In this document: piece by piece, positions 7,680 to 16,681 of the stretch
Layout of the letters: each line of letters begins with the position of its first letter
Position numbering within the stretch: the first letter of the stretch is position 1
Assembly (NCBI GenBank): GCA_021776785.1
Contig: JAJFFF010000023.1
Location: 1-64,000, forward strand
Direction of reading: 5' to 3'
Source of the DNA: Planctomycetota bacterium
GTDB taxonomy: Bacteria; Planctomycetota; PLA2
Length of the DNA: 64,000 nt
Notes under the pieces: generated by a model
Seen by the model: the letters and a program-made list of their open reading frames with translations, nothing else
The model's database searches: none
Told to the model about the DNA's origin: nothing
Program-made: the position numbers and the translations under genes

Positions 7680-8402
7680 TTAGTCCTTCTTTTTCTTCTT
7701 GATGGCTTTGCGGATCATCACAAAGCCGCCGTTCGGACCCGGGATCGCCCCGCGCACCAAGACGACGTTTTGCTCGGGCATGAGCGCGGCCACTTCCAAG
7801 TTCTGGACGGTGATCCGCTTGTTGCCGTACTGACCCGCCATGCGCTGGCCCTTGCGGACGTGCATCGGCTTGCGGCAACCGATCGAGCCACCGTGACGGC
7901 GCCACTCGTGCGTTCCGTGCGTCGCGAGAAACAGCGCGAAGCCATGGCGCTTGATCACGCCGGCGAAACCGCGGCCCTTCGAGGTGCCGGCGACGTCAAC
8001 GTAGCCGCCTTGCTCAAACATCGAAAGGTCGAGCTCTTGGCCCGCTTCGAACTCGCTCTCCTGGCCATCCTGGAGGCGGAGTTCACGGAGCATGCGCTTG
8101 GGGGGCGATTCGGCGGCCGCGAACGCGTGGCCGATCGCCGGCTTGGTCGCGCGACCATAGAGCAATTGCTGACGGGCGTATTTGCCCTGCGCCTTTTTGA
8201 CGAGCTCGTCGGGCACGTTGCGCGCGGGCACGTCTTCGAAGCCGATCTGAATCGCGGCGTAACCGTCGCGCTCTTTGGTCTTAACCTGCATCACGGTGCA
8301 GGGACCGGCTTCGATGGCGGTGACGGGCACAACTTGGCCGGCCTCGTCGTGGATTTGGGTCATGCCGAGCTTGCGGCCCAGCAATCCGGGATTGGTATTC
8401 AT
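7680..8402 (-). CDS. rplC: 50S ribosomal protein L3
   Basis: 240 residues. L3 binds 23S rRNA near the peptidyl-transferase centre and is an early assembly protein. Recognisable blocks are LLGRKLGMTQIHDEAGQVVP, the loop region KGRGFAGVIKRHGFA with the conserved GSIGCR block after it, and MAGQYGNKRITVQNLEV. The C-terminus adds a KKKKKD tail. A GGAGGGA ribosome site lies upstream of the ATG. Unusually, it is not followed by rplD or other S10-operon genes but by two envelope-protein genes. Confidence 0.95.
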   Translation of the reverse strand: MNTNPGLLGRKLGMTQIHDEAGQVVPVTAIEAGPCTVMQVKTKERDGYAAIQIGFEDVPARNVPDELVKKAQGKYARQQLLYGRATKPAIGHAFAAAESPPKRMLRELRLQDGQESEFEAGQELDLSMFEQGGYVDVAGTSKGRGFAGVIKRHGFALFLATHGTHEWRRHGGSIGCRKPMHVRKGQRMAGQYGNKRITVQNLEVAALMPEQNVVLVRGAIPGPNGGFVMIRKAIKKKKKD

Positions 8403-8429
8403 GGCAGTGGTCCCTCCGCCTGCATGAAC

Positions 8430-8530
8430 AGCCCTATGAAACGTCCTCGGGGGCGACCGGATCTCGAACTCGATCTCGAATCCGATCTCTCGCTCTCGCC
8501 TGCCGACTACTTATTCAACGGACTGCTAGC
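8430..8530. repeat. Degenerate copy of the dispersed palindromic repeat
   Basis: AGCCCTATGAA near 8430 and TTCAACGGACTGCTAGCAG near 8515-8533 resemble the ends of the element at 56-210. The interior again contains GATCTCG/CTCGAAC runs and CGATCTCTCGCTCTCGC (compare 168-184). It separates rplC from the divergent gpmI. Confidence 0.45.
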
Positions 8531-8679
8531 AGACCTCGTCGGTACGTGCTTTCTGGTTACGGGTGCGGCTCGCTACGATAGTGAGCGCGCCCCTGGTTTT
8601 GAGCCCGAAAGGGTAACCGATGGCGTTCGCGAGGGGAGTTTTTGCCCCTTCTGGAACCCAGATCGACAGCATACCCACC

Positions 8680-10134
8680 ATGAAACGCGCCGCCCTCATC
8701 ATTTTGGACGGCTGGGGGCTCGCGCCGCCCGGCCCCGGCAACTGTATCGAGCTCGCTCGGACGCCGGTGATCGACCGGATCAAGGCCGTGCTGCCGAGTA
8801 CGACGCTGCTCACGTCGGGGCTGGCGGTCGGGCTGCCCGAGGGGCAGATGGGCAACTCCGAAGTCGGGCACCTCACGCTGGGCGCGGGCCGTGTGCTGCG
8901 CCAGGATTTGGTGCGCATCGGCGACGCGATCGAAGACGGCAGCATTTTCGATATGCCCGTTTTGGAAGAAGCGTTGGAACGCGCGCCGCGCGTGCACATC
9001 TTGGGACTTTGTTCCGACGGCGGCGTCCATAGCGACATCACGCACTTAGAAGCGTTGGGCGAAGCGGCGCGGCGCGCGGGTAAGCAGTTTTACTTCCATG
9101 CGTTTACCGATGGGCGCGATGTTTCGCCGACGTCGGGCGCGGGCCATGTCGCTCGCCTGGAGAAAACCGGGCCGGTGGCGACCGTGTGCGGACGGTACTA
9201 CGCGATGGATCGCGATCAGCGCTGGGAGCGGACGGGGCGCGCGTTCGACGCGCTGGTCAAAGGGAACGCGCCGCGCGTCGCGTCCGCCTCCGGTGCGGTG
9301 GCGGAGTCGTATCAGCGCGAAGTTACCGACGAATTCGTCGAGCCGGTACGCACGAGCGATGTCCGCATCGAGAGCGGCGACCTCGTGATCTTCGCGAACT
9401 TTCGCGCCGACCGCGCGCGCCAGCTCACGCAAATGCTCACCGTCGATGACGGCCATCCCGACGTCGAGTTTTTGCAGATGACGCGGTACCGCGACGACTT
9501 CCCCGGCGCCGTGCTCTTTCCGCGCGAAAAGCCCGCGGACGTGTTTGGTGCGGTGTGTGCCGCGAACGGCGTTGCGAACCTGCGCGTGGCCGAGACCGAA
9601 AAGTACGCCCACGTGACGTACTTTTTCAACGGCGGCCACGAAGCCGAGTTCGAGGGCGAAGATCGTCGCCTCGTCGCCTCTCCCCAAGTGGCGACGTATG
9701 ACCTCCAGCCGGAGATGAGCGCGCCCGCGGTGGCGCGTGCGGGAGCCGAGGGCATCGAGTCGGGGGCCTATCGCGCGCTCGTTCTCAATTTTGCCAATCC
9801 CGACATGGTGGGGCACACCGGTGTGATCGACGCCGCGATCTTGGCCTGCGAGTCGGTCGATCGGTGCCTCGGCGAGCTTTTGGCTGCCGCGGAGACCCAC
9901 GGATGGTCCGCGCTCATCACCGCCGATCACGGCAATGCCGAGCAACTCATCGACCCCGAGACCGGTGGGCCGCACACCGCGCACACGACCAACCCGGTGC
10001 CGTGCTGGCTGCTCGACGACAGCGATGCTCGTTTGCGCTCCGGTGGCTCGCTGCAAGACGTCGCGCCGACGCTGCTCGGTCTCCTCGGTATCGAAAAACC
10101 GGACGCGATGACGGGGCAAGATCTGCGTGCGTGA
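8680..10134 (+). CDS. gpmI: 2,3-bisphosphoglycerate-independent phosphoglycerate mutase
   Basis: 484 residues. It interconverts 3- and 2-phosphoglycerate in glycolysis/gluconeogenesis using two metal ions and a phosphoserine. LIILDGWG supplies a metal ligand (Asp10); GNSEVGHLTLGAGR carries the nucleophilic Ser60. NFRADRARQL, FFNGG, NPDMVGHTG and TADHGNAEQ (Asp416/His417) follow, and the PHTAHTTNPVP block closes the site. Slightly shorter than the usual ~510 but all motifs are intact. The start is placed at MKRAALIILDGWG; an upstream in-frame ATG would add 20 unrelated residues. Divergent from rplC. Confidence 0.95.
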   Translation: MKRAALIILDGWGLAPPGPGNCIELARTPVIDRIKAVLPSTTLLTSGLAVGLPEGQMGNSEVGHLTLGAGRVLRQDLVRIGDAIEDGSIFDMPVLEEALERAPRVHILGLCSDGGVHSDITHLEALGEAARRAGKQFYFHAFTDGRDVSPTSGAGHVARLEKTGPVATVCGRYYAMDRDQRWERTGRAFDALVKGNAPRVASASGAVAESYQREVTDEFVEPVRTSDVRIESGDLVIFANFRADRARQLTQMLTVDDGHPDVEFLQMTRYRDDFPGAVLFPREKPADVFGAVCAANGVANLRVAETEKYAHVTYFFNGGHEAEFEGEDRRLVASPQVATYDLQPEMSAPAVARAGAEGIESGAYRALVLNFANPDMVGHTGVIDAAILACESVDRCLGELLAAAETHGWSALITADHGNAEQLIDPETGGPHTAHTTNPVPCWLLDDSDARLRSGGSLQDVAPTLLGLLGIEKPDAMTGQDLRA

Positions 10135-10211
10135 CCACACGGCGACAATTCTCGTTTACCTTGTTGGTTCGCGTACCTTGACGGCGCCGCCGCACGAAGC
10201 CGTTTCTGCGA

Positions 10212-11585
10212 ATGCCGATTTCCAATAAGCCGCCCCCTTGGTCCGCTCCCTACCGACTCAGGGTTGCCTTGCGTCTGCTCCGCACGCGATGGATCAACCT
10301 GATTTCGATCGCCGGCGTCACGCTCGGCGTCGGTTCGATCATCGTCGTCATGTCCGTGATGGACGGGTTTCAACACGACCTGCGCAACATGATTCGCGGG
10401 ACACTCTCGGACATGATCGTGGAAATCTTTCCGAGCCACGTGAGTTCGTATCGCGAAGTCAAAAAGAACATCGAAGCGATCGACGGCGTCAAAGCAATCA
10501 CGCTTCAGTACCACACGTTCGGGGCGGTGCCCGGCAAGAACCGGTCGCATACCGACGGCGGACTTCAGAGCGTGGTTCCGCTTCGTTTGGTCGGCATCCT
10601 TCCCAAGGAGGAAGCGAAGGTCAGTCGCATCCACGATCAACTGGTGGAGGCGACCGGTCATCCGGCGGACGACCCGTTTGCGATCAACTCCGATTTGATC
10701 GAGGGATTTTTGCCGGCGGAAATGCCGCGCATCGTGATTTCGCAGTGGTTGTCGCGCAAGATCGGGGGCGCGGGCGTCGGCGATGAGATCGGCATCCTGC
10801 ACTTCGAGCAGGTCGTCGAAAACGGCGAAGAGATCTATCGCATGCACGATCGCGATGTCGTGATCTCGCGCATCTACAAAAGCGGCAACAGCGAATACGA
10901 CCAGCTCCACGTCTATGTCGATCTGACGCAGACGGGCAAAGTGTTTTTTCCGACGCCGGATTACGCGATTTCGGAGTTGCGGGTCAGCCTGGATGACTAC
11001 AAGCAAGCCGAACAGGTGCGTATAGACATCGCGCGCGTGCTCGCGCAATACGATCGTCGCTACGACGAAGAGGACGCGCACGAATTCTATATTCGCACGT
11101 GGGAAGAACGGCAGCGCAACCTCTTGGGCGCGGTTGAAAACGAAAAGCACATCCTGGCGATCGCGCTGTTTTTCATCGTGATCGTGGCGTGTTTTACGAT
11201 TTTCGCGACGCTCACGATGATGGTGGTCGAGAAGACGCGCGACATCGGCGTGCTGCGCGCACTCGGCGCCACGCCGGGTGGCATCCTGTCGATCTTTGTC
11301 ATCAACGGGACGCTCGTCGGGACGCTTGGCGCGCTATTGGGCTACGGCGTCGGGATTCTCGTCGCCAACAACGTGAACCCGATCCGGTTGTTTTTGCGCG
11401 AACGCTTCGATATCGAAATCTTCCCGCCCAACATCTATCTGTTTGACGACATCCCGACGCATATCGATCACACGGCAGCGCTCACGTTTGCCGTCGGCGC
11501 CGGCGTGTGCGCTCTTGTGTTTGCCATCATTCCCGCGGTACGCGCGTCGCGCCTCCAGCCGGTGAAAGCGTTGCGGTTCGAATAA
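10212..11585 (+). CDS. ABC transporter permease, LolC/LolE type
   Basis: 457 residues with the LolCE/MacB topology. One membrane helix at about 28-48 is followed by a large periplasmic domain and three C-terminal helices (around 312-338, 360-385 and 415-440). The FtsX-like core contains TRDIGVLRALGATP, the segment that couples to the ATPase. With the LolD-like ATPase next door it probably extracts lipoproteins from the inner membrane for delivery to the outer membrane; a single permease would act as a homodimer. Its stop TAA overlaps the ATG of the ATPase by one base (TAATG). Confidence 0.8.
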   Translation: MPISNKPPPWSAPYRLRVALRLLRTRWINLISIAGVTLGVGSIIVVMSVMDGFQHDLRNMIRGTLSDMIVEIFPSHVSSYREVKKNIEAIDGVKAITLQYHTFGAVPGKNRSHTDGGLQSVVPLRLVGILPKEEAKVSRIHDQLVEATGHPADDPFAINSDLIEGFLPAEMPRIVISQWLSRKIGGAGVGDEIGILHFEQVVENGEEIYRMHDRDVVISRIYKSGNSEYDQLHVYVDLTQTGKVFFPTPDYAISELRVSLDDYKQAEQVRIDIARVLAQYDRRYDEEDAHEFYIRTWEERQRNLLGAVENEKHILAIALFFIVIVACFTIFATLTMMVVEKTRDIGVLRALGATPGGILSIFVINGTLVGTLGALLGYGVGILVANNVNPIRLFLRERFDIEIFPPNIYLFDDIPTHIDHTAALTFAVGAGVCALVFAIIPAVRASRLQPVKALRFE

Positions 11586-12319
11586 TGGAACACGAAGCAA
11601 CCACCACGCCGACAGCGACGGAAACCAAGCGACCGTTGCTCGTCGTATCCGGCATCGAGAAGTCGTTTCGGATGGGAAGCCAAACGCTCCATATCTTGCG
11701 CGGCGTCGACCTCACGCTGCACGAAACCGAAATGCTGTCGATTGTTGGGCAAAGCGGCTCGGGTAAATCGACGCTTCTGCATCAGATCGGCCTTCTCGAC
11801 AAGCCCGACGGCGGCACCGTGACCTATGACGGCACGCGGCTCCCGTTCCGCGGCGCCCGTGCGGCCGCGGTGCGCAACCGGCTCTACGGATTTGTTTTTC
11901 AGTTCTATCACCTGCTCCCGGAGTTCACGGCGCTCGAAAACGTGATCATGCCCAAGATGATCGGGGAAGGTTGGAGTGCCTACGGTCGTCAAAAGCGTGA
12001 GATCAAGGAAAAGGCGCGCGCGCTGCTGGAGCGCGTCGGCCTCACCGATCGCATGAAACACCGTCCTCCCCAACTTTCCGGCGGCGAACGTCAGCGGGTT
12101 GCCATTGCGCGCGCGCTGATCAACGATCCGCCCGTGCTCCTCTGCGATGAGCCGACCGGCAACCTCGACGTCGAAACCTCCGGCGGCATCAAGGATCTCC
12201 TGTGGGATCTCAACCGCACCGAGCGCCAATCGATGGTCATGGTGACGCACGACAAGAGCCTGGCGGAGCGAACGGATCGCACGCTGGAGTTGGTCGATGG
12301 TATGTTGAGGGCGCTGTGA
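11585..12319 (+). CDS. lolD: ABC transporter ATPase, LolD type
   Basis: 244 residues. Walker A GQSGSGKST begins at residue 55, the signature LSGGERQRVA at 164, Walker B is VLLCDEPTGNLD, and the switch His is in MVTHD. The sequence class (LolD/MacB/FtsE type) fits the adjacent permease. An N-terminal extension of about 17 residues precedes the first strand. Start overlaps the permease stop; its own TGA overlaps the GTG of the next gene by four bases (GTGA), so permease, ATPase and a small lipoprotein are translated as one unit. Confidence 0.85.
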   Translation: MEHEATTTPTATETKRPLLVVSGIEKSFRMGSQTLHILRGVDLTLHETEMLSIVGQSGSGKSTLLHQIGLLDKPDGGTVTYDGTRLPFRGARAAAVRNRLYGFVFQFYHLLPEFTALENVIMPKMIGEGWSAYGRQKREIKEKARALLERVGLTDRMKHRPPQLSGGERQRVAIARALINDPPVLLCDEPTGNLDVETSGGIKDLLWDLNRTERQSMVMVTHDKSLAERTDRTLELVDGMLRAL

Positions 12320-12699
12320 GATTACTGCTGCTTTGCGCCCTGGCCGCCGCTCTTGTTGGGTGTCGTTCGAGTCGTTCCGATCAAGACGGTGAATCCGTCC
12401 GCAAAAAGCGCGACTACTACAGCATCAACCGCAACGACCGCGCTTTCTTATGGGAGTCCATGCGGTCGAGTCGCAAGCTGCGCCGCGAAGAACTCAAAGC
12501 GGCGCTCGACTTTGCCGGCCACTACAAACGCAGCAAAGAGCTGCGGCGCAATAGCCGCAAGTTTGCCGTCGAAACGTTTTGGCTCGGCGAGTGGGAAAAC
12601 TTCCGCGACATGCTCAGCAGCGTCAAACGAGAGATCCGCGAAGAGACCGACGATTTCGGCGCCGATGTCCGATTCGGTTTTCTCGACAGTGGCGACTAG
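12316..12699 (+). CDS. Small lipoprotein in the Lol-like operon
   Basis: 127 residues. GTG start overlapping the lolD stop, then a signal peptide ending in a LVGC lipobox (Cys at about residue 15). The mature part is highly charged and helical (many Arg/Lys/Glu) with no known domain. Co-translation with the Lol-type transporter suggests it is either an accessory factor or a favoured substrate, but nothing in the sequence proves this. Its TAG stop lies inside the first unit of the 14-bp tandem array that follows. Confidence 0.65.
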   Translation: MRLLLLCALAAALVGCRSSRSDQDGESVRKKRDYYSINRNDRAFLWESMRSSRKLRREELKAALDFAGHYKRSKELRRNSRKFAVETFWLGEWENFRDMLSSVKREIREETDDFGADVRFGFLDSGD

Positions 12700-12789
12700 T
12701 CTGGGGCGACTAATCTGGGGCGACTAACTCGGGGCGACTAACTCGGGGCGATGAGCCCTGGGTGACTAGCCCGGGGTGATCAGCCCGGG
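12692..12789. repeat. 14-bp tandem repeat, seven units
   Basis: Seven consecutive 14-base units of the form GCGACTAACTCGGG fill 12692-12789; the last three diverge (GTGACTAGCCCGGG, GTGATCAGCCCGGG). One related unit, GACGACTAGCTCGG, lies at 12801-12814. The first unit contains the stop codon of the plus-strand lipoprotein, and the separate unit contains the stop codon of the converging minus-strand gene at 12806. The array may vary in copy number between strains. Confidence 0.85.
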
Positions 12790-12805
12790 GTTGACGCGGG
12801 GACGA

Positions 12806-13453
12806 CTAGCTCGGCCGCCGCGGATTGCGGTTGCGGCCTGATGAGCGTCGCAACGCGAGCGGCGCGCCGAAGATCTCTTGGAGCACCATGGCTTCGCGTT
12901 GGCGGCGCCTGCTCTTGGAGAGCGCGCGCGTCCACCGTCCGCCGCGTAGCTGGCGATGTGCCGTGGCCGGGGCGGCGTGGCGCGCCGGGGCCTTGCCGGG
13001 GCTCTTGTTCGCGACGAGCGGGGTCCGCGGCGGCAAGATGGGCCGAATCGAAATCGCTTTGCGCACGGGGAGCCGAACGGCCGGTCGCCTCACCGGTTTC
13101 GGCGTGACAGGACCCGGCGGTTGCGGCGGTGTGTTTTCCGCGGGCGGTTCGCCGGGCATCCAGCTTCCCGGAATCGTGATCGGCGGCGGGGGCGGCGCTT
13201 GGTCGCGCGTCGTTTGGGGCGACGCGGGCTGCGGCGTGGGGTGTTGTTGATTCGGCCGCGGCGGCTTGTCGCGTTCGTATTCGCCCAGGTCGACGCCGCC
13301 GCCTTCGCGCTCGTGTTCGGCCTCGCGCGACTTGCGGCGCATGGAGCCTGACCACTCGACGAGTTTTTGGATCCCGGCAATGATGCCCGTGATCAGCAGA
13401 AGCCAGGCTTCCACCGGGAGGTTGTCGAAGAACGCAAGAACGGGCGGAATCAT
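12806..13453 (-). CDS. Single-pass membrane protein with Pro-rich tail
   Basis: About 215 residues. An N-terminal membrane helix (roughly 12-31, VEAWLLLITGIIAGIQ) is followed by a charged stretch and then about 150 residues rich in Pro, Arg and Gln, probably disordered. No catalytic domain. A GTG one codon upstream (13456) is equally possible as start. It begins 13 bases after the floA stop, so it is the last gene of the NfeD-NfeD-FloA operon and may bind or organise the FloA assemblies. That role is inferred from position only. Confidence 0.6.
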   Translation of the reverse strand: MIPPVLAFFDNLPVEAWLLLITGIIAGIQKLVEWSGSMRRKSREAEHEREGGGVDLGEYERDKPPRPNQQHPTPQPASPQTTRDQAPPPPPITIPGSWMPGEPPAENTPPQPPGPVTPKPVRRPAVRLPVRKAISIRPILPPRTPLVANKSPGKAPARHAAPATAHRQLRGGRWTRALSKSRRRQREAMVLQEIFGAPLALRRSSGRNRNPRRPS

Positions 13454-13465
13454 CACCGTGCGCCT

Positions 13466-14530
13466 TTAGCTGTCCCCGTCGCTATCGGGCGGAACGTCAC
13501 CGATCGAGCGGCGCATTTCGGTATCCGCCTGAATGTTCTTGAGCGAGTAGTAGTCCATCACGCCCAGGTTGCCCGCGCGCAACGCGTCGGCAAAGGCGAG
13601 CGGCACGGCCGCTTCGGCTTCGACGACCTTCGCGCGGTTTTCGGCGACCTGCGCGATCATCTCCTGCTCGCGCGCCACCGCCATCGCACGCCGTCCTTCG
13701 GCTTCCGCCTGACGCATGATCTTGTCGGTTTCGGCGCGTTCGGCTTCGAGCATCGCGCCCACGTTGGCGACCTCACCGATGCCCGCAATCGAAACGTCCG
13801 CAATATCGATGGACACAATCTCGAACGCCGTCTGCGCGTCGAGCGAGTTCGCGAGCACCTGCTTGGAAATACGATCCGGATCCCTCAGCACGTCCTTGTA
13901 CGAATCGGAGGAACCGATCGCGCTGACGATGCCTTGGCCGACGCGCGCGACAATCGTCTCCTCGCTCGCGCCGCCGACGAGCTTCGCCAGGTCGGCGCGC
14001 ACGGTCACACGCGCTTTGACGTTCATGCGAATGCCGTCGCGCGCGACCGCGTCGAGATACTCGGTGCCGCGGGACGGATCCGGGCAGTCGATCACCTGCG
14101 GCGTGACAAACATCTGCACCGCTTCCAGCACGTCACGACCCGCAAGGTCGATGCCGGTCGCAATGTTGAGGTCGAGCGGAAGGTTGGCGTTGTCGGCCGC
14201 GATCAGCGCCTGCACGACACGTGACACGCGTCCGCCGGCGAGATAGTGCGCTTTGAGCCGATCCGTCTCGATGTCCACGTTGGCCTGAACCGCTGCGATC
14301 TTGCTCTGCACGATGGTGCGCGGGTTAATCTTTTGCAGGCTCATCGACACGAGTTCGATGAATCCGATGCCGGCGTTGGTCGTGATGCACTGAATCCAGA
14401 GGCTGAAGTAGCGAAAGACCAGGAGGCCCAGCACCAAGAGAACGAGAATGCCGACGCCGATCAACACGATGGTCATCGTGCTTCCGTCTTTTTCAGCGGC
14501 TTGAGCGAGCAGCATGCCGAAGTCAATCAT
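13466..14530 (-). CDS. floA: Flotillin-like protein FloA (SPFH family)
   Basis: 354 residues. An N-terminal membrane anchor at about 19-43 ([19 protein letters not shown]), then an SPFH/band-7 region and long charged helices containing [19 protein letters not shown], the coiled-coil flotillin part. Family members scaffold membrane microdomains and affect protease and signalling complexes. Both NfeD proteins encoded just upstream are the classical genetic partners of FloA. The ATG at 14530 follows TACACT by seven bases, so besides the operon transcript it may have its own leaderless promoter. Confidence 0.92.
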   Translation of the reverse strand: MIDFGMLLAQAAEKDGSTMTIVLIGVGILVLLVLGLLVFRYFSLWIQCITTNAGIGFIELVSMSLQKINPRTIVQSKIAAVQANVDIETDRLKAHYLAGGRVSRVVQALIAADNANLPLDLNIATGIDLAGRDVLEAVQMFVTPQVIDCPDPSRGTEYLDAVARDGIRMNVKARVTVRADLAKLVGGASEETIVARVGQGIVSAIGSSDSYKDVLRDPDRISKQVLANSLDAQTAFEIVSIDIADVSIAGIGEVANVGAMLEAERAETDKIMRQAEAEGRRAMAVAREQEMIAQVAENRAKVVEAEAAVPLAFADALRAGNLGVMDYYSLKNIQADTEMRRSIGDVPPDSDGDS

Positions 14531-14537
14531 GCCGCCC

Positions 14538-14543
14538 AGTGTA
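14538..14543 (-). promoter_or_regulatory. Candidate -10 element of floA
   Basis: Reading the minus strand, TACACT is followed by GGGCGGC and the ATG at 14530. It may provide FloA independently of the upstream nfeD genes. Confidence 0.4.
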
Positions 14544-14575
14544 CTCGGTCCGTAAACCGGACTGCGCCGGTCGCG

Positions 14576-15091
14576 CTAGGTGCCTTGGCCCGCGTCGTCG
14601 GCGCCCGCCGGAGTCCCCGTGTGGGGGATCACGAGGATACGGTTTCCTTGGACCTCTTCGACCCGCACCAAGGCGCCAGGGTCCAACATGCCGCCGCGCA
14701 AGACGACCGAGTAGGGGTGCCCGTTGAGCAACGCCGTGCCCGCGGGCCGCAGCGGCGAGGTCGCCTCACCGACGCACCCGAGCAACTCGGTCAGGGCCGG
14801 TGCCGCGGCGTGGCGCTCCTTGTCGCTCCGGTTGGGGCGATCCAGGATGATCCGGTTGCCGAACGGAAGTTTGGGCAGCAATCGAAACGCCCCCCAGATG
14901 CAAAACGGTCCGCCGACGAGGAGCACGCTCACCATCGACCAGCCCAAGGCGGCGCTCTCCTGAAACGAGAGCAACACGCTGCCGACGCCGCATCCGACGG
15001 CGAGCAGGGCGATGGCGCCGAAGCTGACGAAAAACACTTCGAGGACGAGCAGCGCCAGCGACGCGACCGCCAGCAAGATGGCAGCCGTCAT
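14576..15091 (-). CDS. Short NfeD-family membrane protein
   Basis: 171 residues. Hydrophobic helices at about 4-22, 24-46 and 50-70 are followed by a small C-terminal OB-fold domain (from LLGCVGEATSPLRPAGTALL to NRILVIPHTG) typical of NfeD1b proteins. It has no protease domain. Members pair with flotillins to control microdomain assembly. Its ATG overlaps the stop of the long NfeD by four bases (ATGA), and floA follows 45 bases later. Confidence 0.85.
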   Translation of the reverse strand: MTAAILLAVASLALLVLEVFFVSFGAIALLAVGCGVGSVLLSFQESAALGWSMVSVLLVGGPFCIWGAFRLLPKLPFGNRIILDRPNRSDKERHAAAPALTELLGCVGEATSPLRPAGTALLNGHPYSVVLRGGMLDPGALVRVEEVQGNRILVIPHTGTPAGADDAGQGT

Positions 15092-16596
15092 GCCGACTCC
15101 GGTCGCACGATGATCGCGTTACCGCGAATCGCGACGACGCGCAGCGGCGTGTCCGCGTCCACGTAGCCGTTCTCCGCGACGACATCGAGACTCTTGCCGT
15201 CGATGACCGCCGTGCCCGCCGGGCGCAGGTTGGTCTGCGCCACACCGTGCGCGCCGACCAGCGACGGTTGCGCATCCTGGCCCGCGCCGCGCGGCGCGCC
15301 GGCCGGTAGCGGCGAGGGCGCCAACGCGAGCTTGCGAAACAGCGGGGTCTTGGGGAGATAGCGCGCAATCACAATCGCCAACAGGATCGATCCGATCATC
15401 GCGAGCAAGAAGTCGCGCGCGACCGGGATCAGATACGGCACGGGTCCGGTTTCCGGCACGCCGCCTTCAGGAACGGCGGCCATGCCGATCGAGGCGAGGA
15501 TCAGACACAGTCCCAAGAGGCCCGGCACGCCGAATCCGGGGATCACAAAAATCTCGGCCACGATCAGCGCGACGCCGCCGAAAAACAGGATCACTTCCAG
15601 CGGGCCGGCGAGCTGCGCGACCCAGGCCGCGCCGAAGAACAAACCGAAGCAGACGAGCGCCAAGATCTCGGGGATCCCCGTGCCGGGCATCTTGAGGGCG
15701 AAGTACAGGGCGCCCAAACCGATGAGAAACAATACGCCGCGGATCCCCAACAGAAAGCGCGCGACGCGTTCGGCGGCCGACCATTCAAAGTTGTTTACGA
15801 CCACGTCCGGCGCGCCAATCGATTCGATCAGCGCATCGAGCGTTGGTTCGTGGCGCGACGCGATGCCGTAGTCCAAACACTCCGACGCCGTAAACGTGCC
15901 GAGGTTGCCGACGCGCACGACGAGTTCGCGGTCGTGGAGTCCCATCGACTCGATGTCATTCGCCGACGGGCCGTCGTCCATGCCGTCGGTGCGGTAATAC
16001 ACCCACGAAAATCCCTGCGACGGATCTTTGAGGTCGCGAGGTTTTTTGTACCGACTCACTTCCATCTCGATGCGCACCATCGCTTCCGCGAGCGGGATCG
16101 GGTAGCCGTTGCCCTCCGCGTACTTGCGAAACGTGGCGGCGACGGTTGTCTGAAATTTCTCCGGCGCCACTTCGCCGGTCGCGCCGTTGATGACCTGCGA
16201 GTCGCCCAAGGTCGCGGAGGGGCTCATCACAATCTCTTCGCAAGAGATGGCGATCATCGCGGCGCCGCTGATGGCTTTGCGCCCGACATACGCGAGGACA
16301 TGGATGTCGCGGTCGCTGCCCTTGATCTTGCGCCCGAGGTCAAACACCTCGTCGCCCGTTTCCAAGGACGCGGTGACGAGGCCGCCATACGACTCGATGT
16401 CCAAGATGATGCAGTCCGCACCCCATTCCTTGGCCGCCTCGAGCCGGCGCAAAACCGACTCGCGCACCGAGTCATCGATCATGTTCTCGGACGTGTCGCG
16501 GAGATGAATGACGGCGATTTTGCGAAACGGCCCCTTGTTGGGGGCGGCACTCGCGATCGCGGCCGTCGCCACGAGGATCCAGAGAACACGAAGCAT
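15088..16596 (-). CDS. Long NfeD protein: membrane-bound ClpP-class serine protease
   Basis: 502 residues. A signal peptide (1-18) precedes a ClpP-class protease domain (about 25-250). YGGLVTASLETGDEV provides the oxyanion-type loop, and AISGAAMIAI carries the likely nucleophile Ser110; Lys147 in APEKFQ is a candidate general base of a Ser-Lys dyad. Then come four to five membrane helices (around 280-420) and a C-terminal OB-fold NfeD domain ending in NAIIVRPESA. Known relatives cut membrane proteins such as stomatin. The start at MLRVLWILVA is chosen because it begins the signal peptide. Confidence 0.88.
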   Translation of the reverse strand: MLRVLWILVATAAIASAAPNKGPFRKIAVIHLRDTSENMIDDSVRESVLRRLEAAKEWGADCIILDIESYGGLVTASLETGDEVFDLGRKIKGSDRDIHVLAYVGRKAISGAAMIAISCEEIVMSPSATLGDSQVINGATGEVAPEKFQTTVAATFRKYAEGNGYPIPLAEAMVRIEMEVSRYKKPRDLKDPSQGFSWVYYRTDGMDDGPSANDIESMGLHDRELVVRVGNLGTFTASECLDYGIASRHEPTLDALIESIGAPDVVVNNFEWSAAERVARFLLGIRGVLFLIGLGALYFALKMPGTGIPEILALVCFGLFFGAAWVAQLAGPLEVILFFGGVALIVAEIFVIPGFGVPGLLGLCLILASIGMAAVPEGGVPETGPVPYLIPVARDFLLAMIGSILLAIVIARYLPKTPLFRKLALAPSPLPAGAPRGAGQDAQPSLVGAHGVAQTNLRPAGTAVIDGKSLDVVAENGYVDADTPLRVVAIRGNAIIVRPESA

Positions 16597-16603
16597 GGGG
16601 TCA

Positions 16604-16609
16604 ATTGTC
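16604..16609 (-). promoter_or_regulatory. Candidate -10 element of the nfeD-floA operon
   Basis: GACAAT on the minus strand ends seven bases before the ATG at 16596. It matches the strongest -10 positions (A at 2, T at 6) and the spacing seen at other genes. Confidence 0.35.
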
Positions 16610-16658
16610 GGAGCACGGCTCCGGGCGTCAAGGCAGCGCTGCGATGAGTCCAAAAAGA

Positions 16659-16681
16659 GGCCCGCCGAATGTCGGCGGGCC
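16659..16681 (-). terminator. Terminator-like hairpin, minus strand
   Basis: GGCCCGCCGA (16659-16668) and TCGGCGGGCC (16672-16681) pair perfectly with a 3-base loop. On the minus strand CTCTTTTTGG follows. It would isolate the nfeD operon from upstream minus-strand transcription. Confidence 0.6.

Noticed and set aside
7638..9032. 464-codon plus-strand frame over rplC and gpmI
   Set aside because: Antisense to rplC and out of frame with gpmI; composition is that of a shadow frame.
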